Source: Arcobacter sp. UBA7394 (lineage in GTDB: Bacteria; Campylobacterota; Campylobacteria; Campylobacterales; Arcobacteraceae). From it: 6,381 bases of DNA. Under the pieces are notes generated by a model. It saw only the letters and a program-made list of their open reading frames with translations, did no database searches and was not told the DNA's origin. The translations under genes were made by a program, and so were the position numbers. Below, in pieces: positions 1 through 6,381 of this stretch. The stretch is from the NCBI GenBank assembly GCA_002470185.1, contig DKNG01000169.1, forward strand, positions 1 through 6,381, read 5' to 3'. The number at the start of each line of letters is the position of its first letter. Positions within the stretch are counted from its first letter, which is position 1.

Positions 1-1377
1 AAAGTTCAAAAAGATTATAAATATGAACAATTAAATGAAGTTGCTTTAAACCTTATTGATACAAAAGTTTTAAAAAATGAGTATGAAACAAAAATCAAAC
101 AAATTAATATTAAATTAAAACAAATTCCAAAAGAAGTTCAACTTGAATATTCAGTTAGATCAGCTGATTTAAAAGCAATTGCAAATAAAGAAAAAGAACT
201 TGATGCAATGAATCAAAAATATACAAAACATAATCCAAAAATTAAAACTTTGAAAAAAGAGATAGCAAAAATGAAATCTCAATACGCAAATAAAAAAAAT
301 AAAAAAAGTATTCCAGATGAGATTACTTATGGAAATAATCCTTTATTTACAGCTTTAATTATTGAACTATCTCAAAGTAAAATAGGTGTGATTTCATCAA
401 CTAATAGAATCAAAGAGTTATTTGAACAACAAAACAATATAGAAAATGAAATTAAAGAGTTAAATATTTTAGAAAAAAAATATTCAGTTATTGCAAAAAA
501 AATAGATGAGAAAAATTCATTATTAGACTTAGTTACAAAAAGACAAAATGAATTAAAAATTGCATTAGAGTCTTCTCAAGAAGATTTCAAATTTTTAGAA
601 AGAGCTAAACCACCAAAATATCCAGAATCAAACTTCAAAAAAGCAATGATTTTAGGAACAGGTTTTTTATCAGCTTTAGTTTTTACAGGCTTTTTTATTC
701 TGAAATTATTCTTTGATTTTAGAATAAAAGGAGCTTTTGATATTGAAAGAAGATTTAATATTAAACTTATTGGCGAGTTTTTTAATACAAAAGATAACAA
801 TATTATCAAAGAAAATACAATGGACTTTATTACTTCTTTTATGAAAACAATGAAAAATAAAAAAATTGTATTACTAGGTAGTGATGTTGCAAGTACGGGT
901 AAAACTCATATTTCAGAAGTATTAACATACTTTTGTTCAACTACAAAACAAAAAGTACTTTACATTGAAACAGTTAGTGAAATAACTCCTGAAATAGAGG
1001 GTTCTATCATTAATTGTAGTGATATTGAAAATCTTAACTTTGATAATGTAAATGTTGTTAATGAGTATGTTCACAAACTATATATTCAAGATAGTGAAAT
1101 AAATGATTACTACTTAGCAAATACAAATATTTCAGAAAAGTTATTTGAAAACTTAAAAACAAATGATTATGACTTAGTTTTATTTGAAGTACTTGCTTTT
1201 GGCGTAAATACGTATTTCTTTAAAAACTTTGCTCCTTTAGCAGATTTAGTTTTATTGGTTTTTAAATGTAACAGCTCTTCTAGAAAAACAATTGATCCAG
1301 TTGTAGAAGAAATAAACTCACTAGGTATATCTCATGTAAAAGGAGTTCTAAATGTTATCGATAATAAAAGTATCTAA
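1..1377 (+). CDS. Polysaccharide co-polymerase (Wzc/GumC type) with degenerate BY-kinase-like domain, 5' truncated
   Basis: Inner-membrane protein expected to control polysaccharide chain length and to pair with the Wza-like exporter encoded next. The frame is open from base 1, so the ATG at 208 is internal; 458 residues remain of a family usually near 700, and the first membrane segment and N-terminal Wzz domain lie upstream. Numbering from the window edge: charged coiled-coil periplasmic region about 1-195 with a GumC-like HNPKIKTL stretch; a proline-rich AKPPKYP motif at 202-208; a membrane helix about 214-237; then a cytoplasmic P-loop domain about 285-455. GKT of Walker A is kept (300-302), but the Walker A' acidic pair reads IETV (E323, V325) and Walker B reads FEVLA (E396, then L398-A399) where BY-kinases have DxPP. 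There is no C-terminal tyrosine cluster. The fold is clear; tyrosine kinase activity is doubtful. Confidence 0.9.
   Translation, partial: KVQKDYKYEQLNEVALNLIDTKVLKNEYETKIKQINIKLKQIPKEVQLEYSVRSADLKAIANKEKELDAMNQKYTKHNPKIKTLKKEIAKMKSQYANKKNKKSIPDEITYGNNPLFTALIIELSQSKIGVISSTNRIKELFEQQNNIENEIKELNILEKKYSVIAKKIDEKNSLLDLVTKRQNELKIALESSQEDFKFLERAKPPKYPESNFKKAMILGTGFLSALVFTGFFILKLFFDFRIKGAFDIERRFNIKLIGEFFNTKDNNIIKENTMDFITSFMKTMKNKKIVLLGSDVASTGKTHISEVLTYFCSTTKQKVLYIETVSEITPEIEGSIINCSDIENLNFDNVNVVNEYVHKLYIQDSEINDYYLANTNISEKLFENLKTNDYDLVLFEVLAFGVNTYFFKNFAPLADLVLLVFKCNSSSRKTIDPVVEEINSLGISHVKGVLNVIDNKSI
1338..1345 (+). promoter_or_regulatory. Ribosome binding site for the Wza-like gene, inside the upstream gene
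   Basis: AAAAGGAG lies six bases before the ATG at 1352, within the last codons of the co-polymerase gene. It supports the overlapping start, which is also the only start that keeps the lipoprotein signal peptide. The 26-base overlap suggests translational coupling between the two exporter subunits. Confidence 0.75.
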
Positions 1378-2461
1378 TTACTTACTAATTTTATTACTTG
1401 TAATTTTATTTGCTGGATGTGTAGCTTCACCTAAACCAGAAGACACAACTTTATATGCGAAAAAAAATACAACAAAAGCATATAAGAGTAGAAATATAGA
1501 TCCTCAATTACAAGTATTAGAAAATGATTTTGAAATTATTCATAATGGATTAAATTCAAATGAAATAAAAAAAGAACTTCTTGAATTACATATAAAGGAG
1601 AAAAATGAATATGTTATTGGCTCTGGTGATATGTTTAATATCTTTGTATATGAAGAACCTGAACTAAATGTAAAAGGTTCTCTTGTTAAAGTTGATGGAA
1701 CTTTAACTTTTCAATTAATAGGAGATGTGAAAGTTGCTGGTCTTACGATCAATGAAGCAATGAGAAAAATTGCAAATAAACTAAAAAGATATTTAGTGAA
1801 TCCAATTGTATCTATTATTCCTGTTGAATTTAGAAGTAAAAGTTTTACAATTTTAGGAAAAGTTTCACTTCCTGGAACTTATCAAATTACAAATAATGCA
1901 AAAGCAATTGATTCAATTGCAATTGCTCAAGGTCTTTCAATTGGAATCTTTGAAGACAATACTATTGAGTTAGCAGATTTAGAACACGCTTTTATTAGAA
2001 GAGGAAATAGAGTATTACCTGTGAATTTTATTGAGTTAGTAAGAAAAGGTAATCCTTTACATAATATTCCATTAAAAGATAAAGATTATATCTATATTCC
2101 ATCTGCTTTAAATACAGAGGTTTATATTTTAGGGGAAGTTAATCTTCCTGGTCATTATGGATTTAAAGAAAATATGACTTTAAGTCAAGTTGTAACTTAT
2201 GCAAAAGGTTTTAAAGTAAATGCAAATTTACAGAAAGTTGCCATTATTAGAGGAACTTTAACAAATCCAGTTGTATATATTGCAAATTTAGAAGATATTT
2301 TAGAAGGGAAATCAAAAGACTTTAGAGTTAAACCTTTTGATATTGTGTTTATTCCTACTTCGACTTTAGGGGATTGGAATAATATTCTTCAAACAATTAT
2401 GCCTAGTTTAGAAACTATTCAAAGTGCATACATCACTAATCAATTACTAAAAGGAGATTAA
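1352..2461 (+). CDS. wza: Wza-type outer-membrane polysaccharide export lipoprotein
   Basis: Outer-membrane polysaccharide export (OPX) protein expected to form the multimeric channel for the polymer and to dock on the periplasmic part of the co-polymerase encoded just upstream. Residues 1-22 are a hydrophobic type II signal peptide ending LFAG before Cys23, the predicted lipidated residue. Residues about 85-158 form the Poly_export domain, opening with YVIGSGD (87-93). Two SLBB-type repeats follow, with ILGKVSLPGTY (167-177) and ILGEVNLPGHY (259-269) as their hallmark turns. The tail, about 341-369, includes W342 and could be an amphipathic helix like the one Wza uses to cross the outer membrane. 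At 369 residues it is close to E. coli Wza (about 379). It overlaps the upstream gene by 26 bases. Family assignment is firm; the symbol is by analogy. Confidence 0.92.
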   Translation: MLSIIKVSNYLLILLLVILFAGCVASPKPEDTTLYAKKNTTKAYKSRNIDPQLQVLENDFEIIHNGLNSNEIKKELLELHIKEKNEYVIGSGDMFNIFVYEEPELNVKGSLVKVDGTLTFQLIGDVKVAGLTINEAMRKIANKLKRYLVNPIVSIIPVEFRSKSFTILGKVSLPGTYQITNNAKAIDSIAIAQGLSIGIFEDNTIELADLEHAFIRRGNRVLPVNFIELVRKGNPLHNIPLKDKDYIYIPSALNTEVYILGEVNLPGHYGFKENMTLSQVVTYAKGFKVNANLQKVAIIRGTLTNPVVYIANLEDILEGKSKDFRVKPFDIVFIPTSTLGDWNNILQTIMPSLETIQSAYITNQLLKGD

Positions 2462-2462
2462 G

Positions 2463-2993
2463 ATGAAAACTTTACTTCAATTAATAAAAGAGGATATTGC
2501 AATTTATAAAAATAAAGAGACAGTATCTACAAAAGATTTAGTTCATGTGTTGAATCCTAGATTATATCCTGTGATTTTATTTAGAATTTCTAGTTTATTA
2601 AGTAAATACAGATTGGGAATATTAGGGAAAATAGTTTCTTTTTTAAACTTTGTTTTATTTGGTTGTGACATTGCTAGAAAAGCAAAAATTGATGGAGGTT
2701 TATATTTACCTCATAGTAGTGGAGTAGTTATTGGAGAGTTTGCGACAATTGGTAGAAATTGCATAATTCACCAAGGAGTTACTTTAGGTGACAGAGGAGA
2801 AGAGTACGAAGATACAAACCCAACAATTGGAGATTTTGTAGAGATTTGTACAGGTGCAAAAATTTTAGGGAAAATCACTTTAGATGATTATTCTATTGTT
2901 GGAGCTAATAGTGTTGTATTAAAAGATGTACCAAGATGTGCAGTTGTTGTGGGTATCCCATCAAAAGTAGTGAAATACAGAGAAGTAATATAA
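2463..2993 (+). CDS. CysE/WcaB-like hexapeptide-repeat O-acetyltransferase
   Basis: Likely acetyl-CoA-dependent O-acetyltransferase that decorates a sugar of the polysaccharide. An N-terminal helical part (about 1-65) is followed by a left-handed beta-helix of hexapeptide repeats (about 69-165), seen as IGEFATIGRNCIIHQGVTLG and later IGDFVEICTGAKILGKITL. At 176 residues it lacks most of the N-terminal helical domain of true serine acetyltransferases (about 270 residues). By alignment from memory, the catalytic pair is kept (D69 of CDIARKAKI and H84 of LPHSSGVVIG), as is H103 of IIHQGVTLG. The Asp just before the catalytic His in CysE, which binds serine, is Pro83 here, arguing against serine as acceptor. 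The order of motifs resembles colanic acid WcaB. AAGGAG at 2451-2456 precedes the ATG by six bases, and only one base separates it from the export gene. The acceptor sugar is unknown. Confidence 0.88.
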   Translation: MKTLLQLIKEDIAIYKNKETVSTKDLVHVLNPRLYPVILFRISSLLSKYRLGILGKIVSFLNFVLFGCDIARKAKIDGGLYLPHSSGVVIGEFATIGRNCIIHQGVTLGDRGEEYEDTNPTIGDFVEICTGAKILGKITLDDYSIVGANSVVLKDVPRCAVVVGIPSKVVKYREVI

Positions 2994-3008
2994 AGTAAAG
3001 GCAAGATT

Positions 3009-4334
3009 ATGTTTGAGTTAAAATATATAATTTTCTTTTTTGTACTATTTATTGGAGTTCCAATAGCAGTAATATTTGCCAAAAGATTCGTTTGGATTGA
3101 AAAATCGTTTTGGTTTTTATTACTGTTTTTTACAGCAAGTACAGAAGACATTAATTTTTTCTCAATGGAAACATATAGAGGAACATCAAGAGGTTTTGAA
3201 ATAGGGCTTGTTGATATTACAGCTATTATTCTATTTTTTGTGATTTATTCTAGAAAAGATAAGTTTCCAATAAAAATGCCGCCAGCTAGTTATATTTATT
3301 TCACATATTTTACTTTCTCACTAATTTCAATAATTAATAGTGATGTATATATCTATTCATTTTTTGAATTATGGAAAATGGTAAGAATGTATTTTTACTT
3401 TTTTGTTGTTTATAATTTAATTAGATCTTTTGAAGATATAGAAGAGTTTATTAAATATATGTTGATAATTGTGGCTTACATAACACTTATGGTTTTAAAA
3501 CAAAAATACTTAGAAGGAATGTTTCAAGTAAAAGGGCCTTTCCCTCATCAAAACTCCTTAGTAATGTATATGATTGTATATGGAAGTATTTTTTTATCTT
3601 ATGCCTTAAATGCAAAAAAAGCAAAACTGTATGTTTGGATTACAGCATTTGGTGCTGCTAGTGTTGATATTATCTCTACTTTATCAAGAGGTGGAATGGC
3701 AGTATTTTCTATTTCTATTTTTTTAATATTTTTACTTTCTTATAAAACAAAATTTACTGCTAAAAAACTAGGAGTAACAGTTCTATTTTTTGTATGTGCT
3801 ACAGGAATTTTATATAAGGCAAGTGACACAATTATGGAGAGAATTCAAACAGCTCCAGAAGAGTCATTAAATGTAAGAGTTGTTTTAGCAGAAGCTGCCC
3901 AAAATATGGCAAATGACAAGGTTTTTGGAGTAGGTTTAAATAACTTTGGTCTAAAAATAAACCCACCATATAATTATGGAGAGCATATTGTAAGAAAAGA
4001 TGATGATGAAAAAGGTGGAATCGTTGAAACAGTTTATTTATTAGTAGCAGCGGAGACTGGCTGGGCTAATTTATTGGTATTTATATCATTTCTTATGTTC
4101 TTTTATATTAAGAATATAAGAAATTATATTGCTTTAGGAAAAGGCAAATATAAGAAGTACAAGTATATTCCAATGGCTTTTATTGGCTGTCTGACAAGTA
4201 TGTATTTACAGTCAACAATGGAATGGGTTTTAAAACAGACTAATAACTTCTATCAAATGATGTTTATTTTTGCTGTTATTTTGGTTGTATCAAGATTAAT
4301 TGAAGAAGGTAAAAAAAATGAAAAATCTAAATGA
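3009..4334 (+). CDS. O-antigen ligase/polymerase (Wzy_C) family membrane protein, probable polysaccharide polymerase
   Basis: Multi-pass inner-membrane protein (441 residues, about ten hydrophobic segments) expected to join lipid-linked repeat units in the periplasm. Signs of the Wzy_C family are GPFPHQNS at 176-183, STLSRGG at 223-229 in a membrane helix, Arg290 at the start of a long loop (LNVRVVLAEAA), GVGLNNF at 307-313, and the post-loop helix ETVYLLVAAETGW (340-352). An N-terminal block YRGTSRGFEIGLVDI (56-70) looks characteristic of a subfamily found in exopolysaccharide loci. The His-Asn pair common just before the YL of the post-loop helix reads Glu-Thr (340-341). With a flippase, acetyltransferase and Wza-like protein beside it, a polymerase role is likelier than a lipid A-core ligase. 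AAGG at 2998-3001 serves as ribosome site, 15 bases after the previous gene. Wzy and WaaL cannot be separated by sequence alone. Confidence 0.87.
   Translation: MFELKYIIFFFVLFIGVPIAVIFAKRFVWIEKSFWFLLLFFTASTEDINFFSMETYRGTSRGFEIGLVDITAIILFFVIYSRKDKFPIKMPPASYIYFTYFTFSLISIINSDVYIYSFFELWKMVRMYFYFFVVYNLIRSFEDIEEFIKYMLIIVAYITLMVLKQKYLEGMFQVKGPFPHQNSLVMYMIVYGSIFLSYALNAKKAKLYVWITAFGAASVDIISTLSRGGMAVFSISIFLIFLLSYKTKFTAKKLGVTVLFFVCATGILYKASDTIMERIQTAPEESLNVRVVLAEAAQNMANDKVFGVGLNNFGLKINPPYNYGEHIVRKDDDEKGGIVETVYLLVAAETGWANLLVFISFLMFFYIKNIRNYIALGKGKYKKYKYIPMAFIGCLTSMYLQSTMEWVLKQTNNFYQMMFIFAVILVVSRLIEEGKKNEKSK
4304..4309 (+). promoter_or_regulatory. Ribosome binding site that sets the start of the small membrane protein
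   Basis: AGAAGG sits eight bases before the ATG at 4318, inside the final codons of the polymerase gene. It favours ATG 4318 over the in-frame TTG at 4300, which has no purine-rich site at a suitable distance that I can see. Confidence 0.6.
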
Positions 4335-4695
4335 AGATGTTATCTTTGAAAAAATGAATCCCTTAATTAAAGATAGTATGACAAATGAACAAAAAAGGGA
4401 AACAAAAAAATTAATATCTTGTGCATTACCAAAAGCAACAAAAAAGATAGTTAATCTAAATTTTGATTTTTGGTTTTTCAAAATGTTTTATATCACAATT
4501 TATTTAGGTAGTGAAAAAAGAAAAATGGATAGGAAATTTTCACTTACAAAACTTTCTCATATTTTATTTATCATTTTTTCTACATTTTTAGTGTTTTTAG
4601 TAATCGCTTCAGTGCTAACTGCAATCTTTTTGGCTTTATACTATATAAAATCATTAATAGGAATAGATTTATTTCAATTTCATTTATTAAGATAA
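4318..4695 (+). CDS. Small membrane-anchored protein of unknown function in polysaccharide locus
   Basis: I do not recognise a named family with confidence. The 125-residue product has a charged, helical N-terminal part (1-45, with NEQKRETKKLI at 23-33), an aromatic-rich amphipathic stretch at 47-63 (NFDFWFFKMFYITIYL), a basic GSEKRKMDRK patch at 64-73, and a hydrophobic block at about 81-110 that is one long or two short membrane helices. It ends with YYIKSLIGIDLF and a short tail. There is no signal peptide at the start, so the N-terminal part is probably cytoplasmic. It starts inside the polymerase gene with a 17-base overlap, which suggests translational coupling and a role tied to the polymerase or to membrane assembly of the biosynthetic complex; that is inference. 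An in-frame TTG at 4300 would add six residues but is less well supported. Codon use matches its neighbours, and the downstream gene starts ten bases after it. Confidence 0.8.
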   Translation: MKNLNEDVIFEKMNPLIKDSMTNEQKRETKKLISCALPKATKKIVNLNFDFWFFKMFYITIYLGSEKRKMDRKFSLTKLSHILFIIFSTFLVFLVIASVLTAIFLALYYIKSLIGIDLFQFHLLR

Positions 4696-4705
4696 AGGAT
4701 AAGTC

Positions 4706-5848
4706 ATGAAGATCTTAATTTTAAGTAATTATTATCCCCCTTATTATATTGGTGGTTATGAGTTAGCTTGTTTTGATACAGTTCAATATTTGGAAAAATC
4801 AGGACATGAAGTACATGTACTTACTGGAAACTATAAAGAAGAAAGTACTAGTTTTGAAAAAGTATATAGAAAATTAAAATATATAGATTATAAAGACCCT
4901 TCTTATTTTGATAAAAATGTTGTAGAAGAGTTTAACTATGAAATAACTCAAGATGTAATAAAAAAAGTAAAACCCGATTTAGTTTATATTTGGTCTTTGC
5001 GATTAGTATCCCTATCTCCTATTTGGGCAGTTGAAAAAGAACAAATTAAAAAAGTGTTTGAAATTGGGGATTTTTGGATGAAAGGATTTTTATCAAAATC
5101 TTTTATGTCCAAGTTAAAAAGAGGTGCAAAGCAGCTACTTCCTGGTTTTAAAGCTGTAGATATAAAAATAGATCCAATTATTTCTGTATCTAAATGGATG
5201 ATTCCAGAAATGAAAGAATCTTATGGCAGTGAAAATATATTTCAAATACCAAATGGAACAAAGATAACAGAAAAAAAATCTTTAAAATCAAAAGAATTGA
5301 TGAGGTATATGTTTTGTGGTCGTTTAGATTATAGCAAGGGTTTAGACTTAGCATTAAAAGCTTTATCAAATTTAAGGGATAGAAAAATATATGATTTTGA
5401 ATTTCATATTTATGGGGATGGTGATAAAGATTATATTGATAAATGTAAAAAAATGCTTGAGGTTTTATGTTTGACTAATCATGTGATTTTCCATGGGAAA
5501 GTTGATAATTTAGAAGAAGCCTATAAAAAAAATCATGTTTTATTAATGCCTACACGAATGAGAGAGCCTTTTGGTTTAGTTTTAATTGAAGCTATGAACT
5601 ATGGAGTTGTAGGTATTGCTCCTGATGATTTTGGACCAGCTGAAATTATAGATGATTCGAAAAATGGTTTACTTTTTACTCCCTCATGTGTTGAGGATTT
5701 AACATTTAAAATTTTACTTTTGCATAATAGTTGGGATTTATTAGAAAAATATAGAACAAATGCCTATGAAAAAGTAAAAAATAAATTTGATATTAATATA
5801 GTAAAAAAACAAGTAGAAGATGTTTTATTAAAAATTACAAGAGTATAA
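4706..5848 (+). CDS. GT4-family glycosyltransferase (GT-B fold)
   Basis: Likely cytoplasmic or membrane-associated retaining glycosyltransferase that transfers a sugar from a nucleotide donor to the growing lipid-linked repeat unit. The N-terminal acceptor domain opens with ILSNYYPPYYIGGYE (4-18), the usual GT4 opening with a Gly-Gly loop, then SGHEVHVLTG (32-41). VSKWM (161-165) and IPNG (181-184) mark the crossover between domains. The C-terminal donor domain has CGRLDYSKGLDLALKAL (204-220), HIYGDGD (224-230), VIFHGKV (240-246), and the EX7E motif E287-PFGLVLI-E295, followed by GPAEII (310-315). Its 380 residues are normal for the family. AAAGGA at 4694-4699, overlapping the previous stop codon, lies six bases before the ATG. 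Sugar donor, acceptor and linkage cannot be read from the sequence. Confidence 0.92.
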   Translation: MKILILSNYYPPYYIGGYELACFDTVQYLEKSGHEVHVLTGNYKEESTSFEKVYRKLKYIDYKDPSYFDKNVVEEFNYEITQDVIKKVKPDLVYIWSLRLVSLSPIWAVEKEQIKKVFEIGDFWMKGFLSKSFMSKLKRGAKQLLPGFKAVDIKIDPIISVSKWMIPEMKESYGSENIFQIPNGTKITEKKSLKSKELMRYMFCGRLDYSKGLDLALKALSNLRDRKIYDFEFHIYGDGDKDYIDKCKKMLEVLCLTNHVIFHGKVDNLEEAYKKNHVLLMPTRMREPFGLVLIEAMNYGVVGIAPDDFGPAEIIDDSKNGLLFTPSCVEDLTFKILLLHNSWDLLEKYRTNAYEKVKNKFDINIVKKQVEDVLLKITRV

Positions 5849-5849
5849 A

Positions 5850-6381
5850 ATGAAAAATATAATATTAAACAGTACCATATCAAACTATATATTACTTATT
5901 TTAAAAATTGTTTTATCTTTAATGCTAGTTAGAATAATGTTTCTTGGAATTTCCAATGAAGAGTATGGATTCTGGGCACTTTTATGGAGTGTGTTTGGAT
6001 ATTCATTACTACTAGATTTTGGTTTTGGAACAGCAGTTCAAAAAGCAACCAGTGAATCCCAAGCAAAGAATAATTGGAAAAGTTTTAATGAAACTATATC
6101 AACAATTTTCTTTTCATATATCTTTTTATCTTTTATAATTCTTATTGTAACTGTTTTATTAGCTCAAAATTTAGAGAAAATATTTGTATTTTCATCTAGT
6201 GATACAATAGAGTATTATAAAACTACATTTTATATTTTTGGAATAGGAACCGCACTTCTTTTTCCTTTTGGTTTTTTCAAAGAAGTATTAAGAGGTTTAC
6301 AAAAAATCACATTAAGAAACAATATTGATATAGTATTTTTAATACTAAATTTTGTTTTATTAAGCCTTTGTATCTCTTATG
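5850..6381 (+). CDS. Wzx-type oligosaccharide flippase, 3' truncated
   Basis: The frame stays open from ATG 5850 to the right edge, giving the first 177 residues of a family usually 400-500 long. The product is strongly hydrophobic, with membrane segments at about 11-33, 40-60, 83-105, 124-142 and 159-176. LDFGFGTAVQK (55-65) in the second helix and LRGLQKITLRNNI (147-159) are the kind of motifs seen in the polysaccharide-transporter branch of the MOP superfamily (Wzx, RfbX). The expected role is to move the lipid-linked repeat unit from the cytoplasmic to the periplasmic face for polymerisation by the Wzy-like protein upstream. Only one base separates it from the glycosyltransferase stop codon. 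A weak AAGAG at 5839-5843 lies six bases before the start, so translation probably relies on coupling. Confidence 0.88.
   Translation, partial: MKNIILNSTISNYILLILKIVLSLMLVRIMFLGISNEEYGFWALLWSVFGYSLLLDFGFGTAVQKATSESQAKNNWKSFNETISTIFFSYIFLSFIILIVTVLLAQNLEKIFVFSSSDTIEYYKTTFYIFGIGTALLFPFGFFKEVLRGLQKITLRNNIDIVFLILNFVLLSLCISY

Noticed and set aside
292..307. A8 and A7 tracts, with further A8 tracts at 473-480, 495-502, 1460-1467 and 5271-5278, as possible phase-variation sites
   Set aside because: Lys and Asn codons in an AT-rich genome produce such runs by chance. All lie within intact frames, and there are no long G or C tracts of the kind usually linked to phase variation in Campylobacterota.
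576..809. Open frame of 77 codons on the minus strand
   Set aside because: It lies wholly inside the well-supported co-polymerase gene, has no ribosome site that I can see, and encodes a low-complexity Lys/Ile-rich peptide. It is a shadow of the AT-rich coding strand.
2994..3008. Longest gap between genes, considered for a promoter or terminator
   Set aside because: Fifteen bases hold only a ribosome site. No hairpin, T-run or spaced promoter boxes can fit.
2888..3151. Open frame of 87 codons on the minus strand across the acetyltransferase/polymerase junction
   Set aside because: It overlaps two convincing genes on the other strand and shows no recognisable domain or start signal.
4296..4481. 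Open frame of 61 codons on the minus strand
   Set aside because: It is the Phe-rich complement of the Lys-rich start of the small membrane protein gene, with no independent support.
4809..4822. Perfect 14-base palindrome AAGTACATGTACTT, a possible operator
   Set aside because: It lies about 100 bases inside the glycosyltransferase gene and encodes the conserved EVHVL of the GT4 N-terminal domain, so coding constraint explains it. No promoter is nearby.

Overview
The window is AT-rich (roughly 70-75% A+T by eye, with AAA, TTA and GAA codons dominant). It carries seven tightly packed genes, all on the + strand. Together they form part of a Wzx/Wzy-type exopolysaccharide or capsule biosynthesis and export locus. 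An outer-membrane export lipoprotein points to a Gram-negative host. Base composition, AAGGAG-type ribosome sites and protein style fit a Campylobacterota member of the Arcobacter/Sulfurimonas kind best; that placement is inference and no marker gene is present to prove it.

Layout: (1) 1-1377, the 3' part of an inner-membrane polysaccharide co-polymerase (Wzc/GumC type) fused to a BY-kinase-like domain whose catalytic motifs look degraded. (2) 1352-2461, a Wza-type outer-membrane export lipoprotein, overlapping gene 1 by 26 bases. (3) 2463-2993, a left-handed beta-helix acetyltransferase of the CysE/WcaB group. (4) 3009-4334, a multi-pass O-antigen ligase/polymerase (Wzy_C) family protein. 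(5) 4318-4695, a small membrane-anchored protein of unknown function, overlapping gene 4 by 17 bases. (6) 4706-5848, a GT4 glycosyltransferase. (7) 5850 to the right edge, the 5' part of a Wzx-type oligosaccharide flippase.

No gap between genes exceeds 15 bases, and neighbours overlap or nearly touch. I see no promoter or terminator inside the window, so this looks like the interior of one long operon. A plausible scheme is as follows. The GT4 enzyme adds a sugar to a lipid-linked repeat unit, the acetyltransferase decorates it, the flippase moves it across the inner membrane and the polymerase links the units. The co-polymerase and the Wza-like protein then form the trans-envelope exporter. 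The initiating phosphoglycosyltransferase, the other glycosyltransferases and any phosphatase are not here and would lie outside the window.

I do not see a wholly new system. The points most worth a second look are the pseudokinase-like domain of gene 1, the unknown small membrane protein (gene 5), and an A8 tract at the gene 4/gene 5 overlap where loss of one A would fuse the two proteins.
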